From contig JAIDFC010000063.1 in the NCBI GenBank assembly GCA_029054535.1, positions 1-15,479 on the forward strand: DNA of 15,479 bases, written 5' to 3'. The notes beneath the pieces are model-generated. The model was not told where the DNA came from. It made no database searches and was given only the letters and a program-made list of their open reading frames with translations. Positions 9,737 to 15,479 of this stretch are shown piece by piece; the stretch's first letter is position 1, and the number at the start of each line of letters is the position of its first letter. Origin of the DNA: Rikenella sp. (GTDB lineage Bacteria; Bacteroidota; Bacteroidia; Bacteroidales; Rikenellaceae). The translations under genes and the position numbers were made by a program.

Positions 9737-10762
9737 TCCATTCTGAAGTCGCGTTTTCGCCGCCAGGACCCGTTCGACGATCTTCTCGTTCGGGTCGAAT
9801 CGTCGTCCCTGCGCCTGCATGGTGTCCAAACCTAAAAGCTCGATCGCTTCTTGTATGGCTCGCTCCGGATCCGCCGACGCCTCTCCTGCCGCCAGCCGAC
9901 CCGCCTCGACCACAGCCCACTCCGGCAACAGACCGATCACCTCGGTCCCCGTCAACTCCATCCCCTGTCGCCGCGCCGCCGCAGCCACCGCCCGATAGGC
10001 CTCTCCGAGCCCCGTCCGGTGCATGTCGGTGAGGTTGGTCGACACCTGCGCGAATCCATACTCCTCGATCCTCCACCCGATCGCTTTGACCCCCTCCAGC
10101 GACCACCATCCACCCGTCGCCGCACGTATCTCGCGAGCAATCGCCTTGGCCGCTTTCAGATCGGCCTCTCGGTCGCCCGTCGCCGCCAGGTTGAAATTGA
10201 CCGCTCCCAGGAAGTTTCTGGCCCCGATCACCGTCGCTCCCGTCCTCGCCACCGTCTCGTTCCACGCCGCCGGACCGAAATCCGGTCTCCACGCCGGATC
10301 ATCCAGTTTTGCCCGCAGTCCCTCGTATTCCCCCCGCCGGCAAGCCTCCAACCCTCTCCGGTCCGCCGTCGAAGCCGCAGCCTCGTAGCAATAAACCGGA
10401 ATCCCCAACTCACGCCCCACCCGCTCGGCCAACCCCCGCGCCAAACCGGCACACTCCGCCAGCGAAACCCCGCTGACCGGCACCAATGGCAACACATCGG
10501 TCGCCCCGATCCGCGGATGCTCGCCCCGCTGACGACGCATATCGATCCGCGCTGCAGCCTCGCGAACGGCCCGAAATGCACCCTCCACCACCGACTCCGG
10601 ATCGCCGGCAAACGTTACGACGGTCCGATTCGCCGCCTCTCCGCTATCCACGTGCAACACATACGACCCCCTCGCACTCCCAGCGGCCCGAACAATAGCC
10701 TCGATCGTCTCCCGATCACTCCCCTCGCTGAAATTCGGCACACACTCGATCAATTTCCCCAT
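9734..10762 (-). CDS. ftcD: Glutamate formimidoyltransferase (FtcD N-terminal type)
   Basis: This enzyme transfers the formimino group from N-formimino-L-glutamate to tetrahydrofolate, the last step of one histidine degradation route, in the cytoplasm. The 342-residue protein corresponds to the transferase half of animal FTCD and lacks the cyclodeaminase domain. Seen: MGKLIECVPNFSEG at the N-terminus, the NRTVVTF strand, and GEHPRIGATDV containing His82, the same number and context as the catalytic His82 of mammalian FTCD. Also present are TGATVIGARNFLGAVNFNL near residues 200 and the AQVSTNL segment. The start ATG at 10762 gives the conserved N-terminus. No other hut gene (hutH, hutU, hutI) or cyclodeaminase is in the window. 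The gene is alone, flanked on both sides by inverted copies of one hairpin element. No promoter was recognised. Confidence 0.95.
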   Translation of the reverse strand: MGKLIECVPNFSEGSDRETIEAIVRAAGSARGSYVLHVDSGEAANRTVVTFAGDPESVVEGAFRAVREAAARIDMRRQRGEHPRIGATDVLPLVPVSGVSLAECAGLARGLAERVGRELGIPVYCYEAAASTADRRGLEACRRGEYEGLRAKLDDPAWRPDFGPAAWNETVARTGATVIGARNFLGAVNFNLAATGDREADLKAAKAIAREIRAATGGWWSLEGVKAIGWRIEEYGFAQVSTNLTDMHRTGLGEAYRAVAAAARRQGMELTGTEVIGLLPEWAVVEAGRLAAGEASADPERAIQEAIELLGLDTMQAQGRRFDPNEKIVERVLAAKTRLQNG

Positions 10763-10854
10763 TATTTCTCTATTTTTTACTACTCACTTATTTTGCATTG
10801 AGCTGGAGGGTACCATACTTTTTGACTTCGTCTTCCTCGCGTTACCTTCGGTGT

Positions 10855-11190
10855 AATTGTGCAATCGTGCTTTGTGCCGGAGGGTACTGTACTTTTTCTG
10901 AAGAAAAAGTACCAAAAAGACTTCCGGCGATACTGCGTATCGCATGGGCTGCCGTAGTCAAGAGCCTTGAGGACTATTTCTTGGGCCGGGGTTTCTTTCG
11001 GGGCGCATGATGCAATGCAATACTTTTGCGCCCCGGAGAACCCCGACCCAAAAGTAACCCAAAGCTATTTCACTAAGAACGGTCATGGAATGCGCTAGCA
11101 TTCCCGAAAGTTTTTCTGGTTCTCTTTGTTCACAAAGAGAACAGTTCTATACAGTAGCCAAACACGGTTTGCGAATTACCGGAAATAAGA
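10855..11190. repeat. Intergenic hairpin element F, between the nuclease gene and ftcD
   Basis: This is the same plan as element E in opposite orientation. The outer left hairpin (10889-10912) has arms GTACTTTTTC/GAAAAAGTAC and loop TGAA. The inner left (10927-10943) has arms GCGATAC/GTATCGC. The centre (10981-11051) is a long imperfect hairpin bounded by TTGGG/CCCAA with inner arms CGGGGCGCA/TGCGCCCCG. The inner right (11087-11104) has arms GGAATGC/GCATTCC. The outer right (11119-11142) has arms GTTCTCTTTG/CAAAGAGAAC and loop TTCA. The right end carries the GTAGCCAAA-CACGG motif seen in the other copies. Positions 10882-10968 are the exact reverse complement of 9608-9694. The central and outer-right stems differ in sequence from E yet still pair. 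A truncated end copy (GGAGGGTACCATACTTTTT) lies just upstream at about 10806-10824. Outer boundaries are approximate. Confidence 0.8.
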
Positions 11191-11250
11191 CGAGCGAAGC
11201 GAAGTTAAAAAGAACCGTTCCATCCGGCACAGCGAAAAATAAACGAGTGA

Positions 11251-12066
11251 TTAAAATAGCGGGATATCGGGAAAGAGGTCGAGTCCCGTCAATCGTTCGA
11301 CACTGTCCAGCGAGACTGCGAAATCCGAAAACGTATGCCCCGCCAAACGCTCTCCGTCATTGGGCATGACATAGGCCTCCTCGTCGAAAACATCCGCCCG
11401 GCGCAGCGCCACCGCTTTGAAGAAGAGTTCCGGCACCGCGACCCCATCGCCGATGGTTTGCCCGTGCCTGTCGTCGACCACCGTCCCCACCACCACATAG
11501 AGCGTATCGTACTCGGCCGTCAACCTCCGCAAGCGCTCTTCCAAGAGTTTCCACGCCCCCCGGTTGAGCTTGGGCAGCTGGGGCGCCATGTTGGAATAGA
11601 GAAACGTCGCCCGGTTAGCCACCTCCGAGTCCGTCCGATCCGCCGACGGCAACAGATGCCCCCGATCATAGCCACTTCCGCGGTAATCGGCATGCGTCGC
11701 CGACACCCAGCCGTATCGTTCCAACCGAGGATCCGGCGCAAAAGCGTCGCTCCGTCCAGCCTCGCCCGCCACATCGCTGCGCGTGAGTTTGTAGGCCACC
11801 CACTGCGACACCTTGCAAGCCGGCCGATACAGAAACGTGTAGCGTCCCTCCTCGTTATAGATCACCGTATCGCGCTCCCCCAGTGCCGGGATCTCCAGCC
11901 CACCGAGAACCCGCCCCGGCGGCACCAGTTCCGTAGGCACGATGCGGTGCGAACAAGCGATCGCCACCGCCGCCAGTACCAGCCACAGGACCACCGGTCC
12001 CCATACGCCACGCGTTGCACGGCTCGTACGACGGCCTTTTTTTCGTCTGTTTCGATTTTTCGTCAT
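11251..12066 (-). CDS. Membrane-anchored DNA/RNA non-specific endonuclease
   Basis: This is a NUC1/NucA-family (His-Me finger) metal-dependent nuclease that cuts DNA and RNA without sequence preference, probably in the periplasm or at the cell surface. I chose the ATG at 12066 (271 aa); a GTG four codons upstream (12078) is possible. A basic N-terminus (residues 1-20, rich in Arg and Lys) precedes one hydrophobic segment (about 22-38). That segment ends in AIAC-S with Cys38, so the protein is either a signal anchor or a lipoprotein with a poor lipobox. The nuclease core holds the DRGH motif (134-137) with catalytic His137. It continues with SNMAPQ (158-163) and LNRGAW, with Asn168 and Glu176 at the spacing of the Serratia nuclease Asn119 and Glu127. 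It is divergent from the sulfatase-maturase gene and shares a palindromic promoter with it. A nutritional or biofilm-DNA role is plausible. Confidence 0.92.
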   Translation of the reverse strand: MTKNRNRRKKGRRTSRATRGVWGPVVLWLVLAAVAIACSHRIVPTELVPPGRVLGGLEIPALGERDTVIYNEEGRYTFLYRPACKVSQWVAYKLTRSDVAGEAGRSDAFAPDPRLERYGWVSATHADYRGSGYDRGHLLPSADRTDSEVANRATFLYSNMAPQLPKLNRGAWKLLEERLRRLTAEYDTLYVVVGTVVDDRHGQTIGDGVAVPELFFKAVALRRADVFDEEAYVMPNDGERLAGHTFSDFAVSLDSVERLTGLDLFPDIPLF

Positions 12067-12097
12067 TCGGGTTGCCACGATAACCTCCGGCTTTCGT

Positions 12098-12113
12098 TAT
12101 CTTTGCAAAGATA
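12098..12113. promoter_or_regulatory. Palindromic overlapping divergent promoter
   Basis: TATCTTTGCAAAGATA is a perfect 16-bp palindrome and contains TATCTTTG, a match to the Bacteroidota TAnnTTTG -7 box, on both strands. On plus it lies directly before the maturase ATG, whose A is the last base of the palindrome, so the transcript would be leaderless or nearly so. On minus it is about 40 bp before the nuclease ATG. A GTTG at 12071-12074 is a weak -33 candidate for the plus direction. None is clear for minus. The palindrome could also be a dimeric regulator site. Confidence 0.6.
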
Positions 12114-13384
12114 TGAAAAAAAAGCCCACTCTGACTTTCGGCGACGCGCTCAAACGGACCCGTGCCACCGCTTTCGGCGCGATGGTGAAACCGGTCGGCG
12201 CGACCTGTAACCTCGACTGCCGGTACTGTTATTACCTCGACAAGGCGTTGCAGGTTCCGAAAGCCCGACCCTCCGATGTGATGAGCGACGAGACGCTGGA
12301 GACCTTCATTCGGCAGTATATCGAGGGGAACGAGGTACCGACCGTATCGTTCTGTTGGCACGGCGGCGAACCGCTATTGGCCGGTCTGGATTTTTTCCGA
12401 CGCGCGATGGCTCTGCAAGAGAAGTACAAAGGCGACAAGCAGATCGAGAACTCGTTGCAGACCAACGGGACGCTGCTCACGGAAGAATGGGCGGGGTTTT
12501 TCGCCGAACATCGTTTCCTGGTAGGGGTGTCGATCGACGGCCCGGCCGAAATCCACGACGCTAACCGGCTCGACCGGGGCGACCGACCGACCTTCGACCG
12601 AGTGATGCGCGGGATCGAGCTACTGGCACGCAACGGAGCGGAATTCAACACCCTATCGGCCGTCAGTGCGGCCAGCGCGGGGAAAGGGCGCGAAATCTAT
12701 CGCTTCATGAAGAGCATCGGCAGTCGGTTCATGCAGTTCCTGCCGGTGGTGGAACACACCAAACGAATCGACGGTTGGCCGCGCGAGGTGATCGTAAGCC
12801 CGACAGACCCGGATTCTCACCGAGCCTCGTGGTCGATCTCGGCGACAGACTACGGACGTTTCCTGAACGACATCTTCGACGAGTGGGTTACGGGCGACGT
12901 GGGAACATTTTTCGTCCAGATGTTCGACGCGACGCTCGCCGGATGGTGCGGGGTGAGGCCGGGACTATGCGCCTTCTGCGAAACGTGCGGCGACGCGTTG
13001 GTGGTGGAACACAACGGGGACGTCTACTCCTGCGACCATTTCGTCTATCCGGAATACAAGCTGGGCAACATCGCGACAGACACACTGAAAAGTCTGTTCC
13101 AACGCCCGGAACAGTTCCGATTCGGCCTGAACAAACGCAACACCTTACCGACGGAATGCGTACGATGCGCCTACCGGCACCTCTGCCACGGCGAATGCCC
13201 GAAGCACCGCTTCACCCCTTCTCCGAACGACCCGAACGAGCGAATCAATGCCTTATGCGAAGGGTTGACAGCCTTCTACAAGCACTCGGAACCATATATG
13301 CGTCGGATGCGCGAGTTGCTGGAACAGGGACAACCGGCCGCCTTGGTGATTCCGTGGGCTCGACAGCGGATGGGATTATTGTAG
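12113..13384 (+). CDS. Anaerobic sulfatase-maturating enzyme (radical SAM/SPASM)
   Basis: The protein oxidises the active-site Cys or Ser of sulfatases to C-alpha-formylglycine without oxygen, using S-adenosylmethionine, in the cytoplasm. The ATG at 12113 gives 423 aa beginning MKKKPTLTFGD; the conserved core starts at MVKPVGATCN. The radical SAM cluster motif is CNLDCRYC (Cys32, 36, 39). HGGEPLLAG and NSLQTNGTL follow, as in characterised enzymes of this family. The C-terminal SPASM region supplies ligands for two auxiliary 4Fe-4S clusters: Cys279, 286, 289, 292, 307, 349, 352, 358, 362 and 382. Asp308 in CDHF fits the proposed catalytic Asp. Bacteroides versions were formerly called chuR. 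No sulfatase gene is in the window, so it would act in trans on sulfatases encoded elsewhere. An A8 run follows the start codon. An alternative is a related SPASM peptide maturase, but the whole-length match is to the sulfatase type. Confidence 0.93.
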   Translation: MKKKPTLTFGDALKRTRATAFGAMVKPVGATCNLDCRYCYYLDKALQVPKARPSDVMSDETLETFIRQYIEGNEVPTVSFCWHGGEPLLAGLDFFRRAMALQEKYKGDKQIENSLQTNGTLLTEEWAGFFAEHRFLVGVSIDGPAEIHDANRLDRGDRPTFDRVMRGIELLARNGAEFNTLSAVSAASAGKGREIYRFMKSIGSRFMQFLPVVEHTKRIDGWPREVIVSPTDPDSHRASWSISATDYGRFLNDIFDEWVTGDVGTFFVQMFDATLAGWCGVRPGLCAFCETCGDALVVEHNGDVYSCDHFVYPEYKLGNIATDTLKSLFQRPEQFRFGLNKRNTLPTECVRCAYRHLCHGECPKHRFTPSPNDPNERINALCEGLTAFYKHSEPYMRRMRELLEQGQPAALVIPWARQRMGLL

Positions 13385-13683
13385 GAGTGTCGATCGTTGC
13401 GACTTGTTCGTTTCGGTCGGTCCGGTCAAGTGTTTTCTCGCCGGTTTTTCACACCCGAACGGTCGGGTTCACATACCGAGCGCGCCCAACAGCCGTTTTA
13501 ATCAGGAAATAGCCAGGAGGCCGGTTCGAATACCTTTTTCGTGTGCCGGTCGGACACCCCGGCTCCGGGCCGCGTGCCCGCGGTGGGCAGTGGGCCGTGT
13601 CTGCTTCAAACAGCGACAACGGCGGGTACGACTGATCGTCGACGATTCCTACGGGGAGTACCGATGCCTCCCACTTGAGCTTC

Positions 13684-13842
13684 GGCTGCGACATCTTTCT
13701 CGCCCGGCAGGCCAGGTTGGTGTGCCCAGCGGTACCGTTGACTCCTGGAATAGAGAGAGGGGACGATCGGCACGCGAACCTACCCGTGTCTGCCCCAATG
13801 GCCTGCCGGGCAAGAACAGATAGGCATCGACGGTTCGCAGCC
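13684..13842. repeat. Nested inverted repeat bounding a ~160-bp stretch
   Basis: The arms GCCCGGCAGGCCA (13702-13714) and TGGCCTGCCGGGC (13799-13811) are a perfect 13-bp inverted repeat, extended inward by TTGG/CCAA past a 2-nt bulge. Outside them GGCTGCGA (13684-13691) pairs with TCGCAGCC (13835-13842). The 84-bp interior has no ORF of note. The right outer arm also overlaps the left arm of the next inverted repeat (13837-13899), so two alternative pairings compete. Confidence 0.7.
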
Positions 13843-13899
13843 CGCGGAGCGGCCGTATGAGCGTAGCGAACTTTCGGCCCTCCGCAGCGGGAGGGCTGC
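13837..13899. repeat. Inverted repeat, GCAGCCC/GGGCTGC with inner arms
   Basis: GCAGCCC (13837-13843) pairs with GGGCTGC (13893-13899). Inside, GCGGAG-C-GGCC (13844-13854) pairs with GGCC-CTCCGC (13876-13885). The loop carries GAACTTTCGG (13869-13877 region), the same linker that precedes the inner hairpins of elements E and F. A small CGACTC-TGC-GAGTCG hairpin follows at 13908-13922. This supports a decayed member of the same family. Confidence 0.55.
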
Positions 13900-14035
13900 G
13901 GGCCGACCGACTCTGCGAGTCGAAACTTACTCTGAAAAACCTTCACAACCACATAAACCGCGACCTTCGGTCGCGCGGGCCGAACGCCTCCCCATCGGGA
14001 GGCCTGCAAGTATGCCGCTTACGCGTCAAAGATTG

Positions 14036-14250
14036 CAGCCGCTCCCGGACGTCCGGCCCGGAGGCTGTTTCAAAACAGTCTTTGCGCGTCGCCCGCGGGA
14101 ATTTCATAAAAATTTCGCCAAGAGCGAAACTTTTGAAATTCCTCTTCAGGCGGGCGGGCGACGAGACCGTGTTTGACTGCCCTCAAGCCGGGCGGGCTCC
14201 GCGTGCCCGCGGTGGGCGGGCGATACGTAGTATCGCTTTCCCGTTCTAAA
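14036..14250. repeat. Hairpin element H, related to the core of element G
   Basis: From CAGCCGCT to the TTCTAAAAACA block this aligns by eye with 1800-2040. It has the same nested plan: outer arms CGTCGCCCGC (14087-14096) and GCGGGCGACG (14154-14163). The inner arms are GGAATTTCA (14098-14106) and TGAAATTCC (14134-14142), plus TTTCGC/GCGAAA around CAAGA, with the asymmetric linker (TC-T-AGGCG) on the right. The 3' part, 14175-14250, matches 1965-2040 with GACTGC-CTCAAGCCG and GGCGGGC. It ends in a 7-bp hairpin GCGATAC/GTATCGC where element G has GCAATGC/GCATTGC. The GTAG terminal motifs were not found around this copy. Confidence 0.65.
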
Positions 14251-14317
14251 AACATTCTTTGACCGTGCGCCGAGCGATTCATTCTGAACCGCCATGAACC
14301 GCACCCTACAGCTGCGC

Positions 14318-14387
14318 GGGCCGGCGCCACCCCCGGCGACGGACGCAATTCTCGCTAGGCTCGTTGCGACCGCGCTGGCGCCGAACC
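14318..14387. repeat. Short element with 12-bp terminal inverted repeats, copy B
   Basis: The ends are GGGCCGGCGCCA (14318-14329) and TGGCGCCGAACC (14376-14387), the counterpart of the element at 2561-2631 in the same orientation and nearly the same length (70 versus 71 bp). Across the two copies, one end of each is the perfect complement type and the other has one or two changes. No ORF is present. Confidence 0.65.
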
Positions 14388-14772
14388 GATACAGCTCGGC
14401 ACTCGAGCCGGGCCGTGTCTAGCCCAATAAGGCTGAAAGAACCCCAGCAAAAGACGCAGCGCGTCCGATGCTGCGCATCGCTATATCGTCGAGGACAAGA
14501 ACCAGATAAAAAACACAATGCGGCCGATGATACGAACCGCTAATAATGGACACCAAGAAACAACAAAAAACGCAACGGACGGCGATGCTTCACATTGCAT
14601 GGACCTCCAGCGGAGCAAAACAATCACAGCCAGAGATCCCTATAGAAAAGTCTCACACATCTATAAAATATTCCGGCTCGCACTGGAAACAAAGATCGAG
14701 ATCGATACTAAAAAATATGCCTAACGCTATTTTCAAGCATCAGGCATACACAACTATTTATAAGAAAGTCTC

Positions 14773-14795
14773 CTTTTCGCTTAATAAGCGAAAAG
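14773..14795 (-). terminator. Probable terminator hairpin after the WG-repeat gene
   Basis: CTTTTCGCTT and AAGCGAAAAG form a 10-bp stem around AAT, 2 bp past the WG gene stop codon. The tract after the stem on the minus strand (GAGACTTTCTTA) is only moderately T-rich. On the plus strand the hairpin is followed by a T-rich run that lies inside the gene's 3' end. Position and stem favour a terminator, possibly acting in both directions. Confidence 0.45.
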
Positions 14796-14797
14796 TT

Positions 14798-15479
14798 CTA
14801 TCTTTTCGATTTTTCTTTTTTTACGATCGTCAGATTTTCGAAAGCTCGGATCGCATCCTCACGCGAAGCATAATTGCAGGGCACAACCGTCCGCCCCTGA
14901 ATATCCACCAAGCCGAATAATCCGTTGCTTTCGACAACCGCCAACCCATTAGAGAAAATCGTCGCACTATCGTAAATCGTGGTGATAAACTCCTGCCCCA
15001 GCGTATTAACAAAGCCGTACCGCCCATTCTTGGAAACGCGTGCTACCCCGTCCACGAAGTTCGAGATTTCGTCATACTGCACCGGAATGATCTCATCCCC
15101 CATATACGACAGATAGCCATACTTCCCATCCCGCGAAGCAAAAGCCAAACCGCTTTCATCGAACGGAGCAATCTCCTTATAGATCGGCTGCGCAATCTGG
15201 TTGCCCGCATTATCGATCATCCCGAAGCGCCCATCCTTATATACCAGCGCGATTTTGTTCACGAACTGGTCGATCGCATTATAGATACATGGAGCCAATT
15301 CATACCCCGCCATATTTATAATCCCGCACCGACCACGTTTCCAAATCTTCGCCACCCCGTCCTGAAAATCTTCGATGGCATCGTAGTTCACACTGGCCAC
15401 CTCACGCCCCGACCGATTGATCAAGCCGTAGTAGCCGTCGCGTTTCACCTTCGCCAACCCCTCCTTGAACGGAGCGATG
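14798..15479 (-). CDS. WG-repeat protein, 3' part (5' end beyond window)
   Basis: This is the C-terminal 226 or so residues of a repeat protein; the reading frame is open to the window edge (translation begins IAPFKEGLAKV), so the true start is not visible. Six tandem units of about 34 residues can be read. Each has the pattern GLA-V---GR-G-I---G-E-----Y--I--F, with the GYYG, GRCG, GRFG, GKYG, GRYG and GLFG turns marking successive units. That is the WG (KWG) beta-repeat family. It ends in a basic tail KKEKSKR, encoded by an A-rich stretch. WG-repeat proteins in Bacteroidota are often extracytoplasmic or joined to other domains, and their functions are poorly defined; any signal peptide or partner domain would lie upstream. 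No function is claimed. Confidence 0.9.
   Translation of the reverse strand, partial: IAPFKEGLAKVKRDGYYGLINRSGREVASVNYDAIEDFQDGVAKIWKRGRCGIINMAGYELAPCIYNAIDQFVNKIALVYKDGRFGMIDNAGNQIAQPIYKEIAPFDESGLAFASRDGKYGYLSYMGDEIIPVQYDEISNFVDGVARVSKNGRYGFVNTLGQEFITTIYDSATIFSNGLAVVESNGLFGLVDIQGRTVVPCNYASREDAIRAFENLTIVKKEKSKR

Larger units (their letters stand above)
13385..14797. other. Gene-free 1.4-kb convergent intergenic region, dense in inverted repeats
   Basis: This region lies between the maturase (plus) and the WG-repeat gene (minus), whose 3' ends face each other. Open frames here have no recognisable domains, have low-complexity Arg-rich translations and overlap on several strands; I see no real gene and no tRNA or rRNA. 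It does hold closely packed inverted repeats at 13454-13467, 13684-13842, 13837-13899, 13908-13922, 13959-13975, 13986-14003, 14087-14163, 14220-14236 and 14466-14480. Copy B of the short inverted-repeat element is at 14318-14387. An 18-bp string CGCGTGCCCGCGGTGGGC occurs exactly at 13571-13588 and again at 14200-14217. The last 300 bp are AT-richer and look like the flank of the next gene. The region reads like accumulated, decayed copies of the hairpin elements seen elsewhere in the window. Confidence 0.75.

Noticed and set aside
9395..11190. ftcD as cargo of a composite transposon flanked by insertion sequences
   Set aside because: The flanking elements encode no transposase and also occur elsewhere singly. 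The ftcD base composition looks like its neighbours.
13515..13540. tRNA-like T-loop string GGTTCGAATACC
   Set aside because: The flanking bases do not form a T-arm stem, and no acceptor, D-arm or anticodon arm can be placed upstream.
13449..14009. 186-codon minus-strand open frame in the gene-free region
   Set aside because: The translation has no domain or family resemblance, spans several inverted repeats and starts within one. More likely a repeat-derived spurious frame.
13385..14797. CRISPR array
   Set aside because: The repeats are inverted and variable, with no regularly spaced direct repeats or unique spacers, and there are no cas genes.
14546..14920. 124-codon plus-strand open frame starting MDTKKQQKTQ
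   Set aside because: It overlaps the 3' end of the well-supported WG-repeat gene on the other strand. Its translation looks like intergenic AT-rich DNA.

Overview
The window looks like chromosomal DNA of a GC-rich Bacteroidota, most likely Bacteroidales and perhaps Alistipes/Rikenellaceae-like. That placement is inference from promoter style (TAnnTTTG boxes), A-rich start regions without clear Shine-Dalgarno sites, a Gly/Met GroEL tail, Bacteroidota-type lipoproteins, a sulfatase-maturating radical SAM enzyme and a WG-repeat protein. No marker gene fixes the genus.

Layout: groEL (108-1742) and groES (2122-2391) lie on the minus strand, in the usual groES-groEL order but separated by a 379-bp spacer filled by a structured repeat. 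A sigma-54-like promoter lies upstream of groES. Next, also on minus, come valS (4061-6748) and a secreted lipoprotein hydrolase (2656-4023) 37 bp behind it. lon (6961-9393) runs divergently on plus. A formiminotransferase (ftcD-like, 9734-10762, minus) converges on lon, and a membrane-anchored DNA/RNA non-specific nuclease (11251-12066, minus) lies upstream of it. An anaerobic sulfatase-maturating enzyme (12113-13384, plus) is divergent from the nuclease and shares a palindromic promoter with it. A gene-free, hairpin-rich 1.4-kb stretch (13385-14797) follows, then the 3' part of a WG-repeat protein gene (minus, cut by the window end).

Most genes are ordinary: protein folding and quality control (GroESL, Lon), translation (ValS), histidine catabolism (FtcD), nucleic-acid scavenging and sulfatase activation. 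The unusual content is between the genes. Three intergenic elements of about 330-340 bp (1755-2086, 9395-9736, 10855-11190) share long imperfect terminal inverted repeats with a GTAG-containing end motif and carry no ORF. Two of them show the same five-hairpin plan: an outer 10-bp stem with a TGAA loop at each end, an inner 7-bp stem at each end, and a long central hairpin. Several stems differ completely in sequence between copies yet still pair. A related nested-hairpin core recurs at 14036-14250, and a separate 70-bp element with 12-bp terminal inverted repeats occurs twice. I consider this family of modular, base-pairing-conserved elements the best candidate for something undescribed here.
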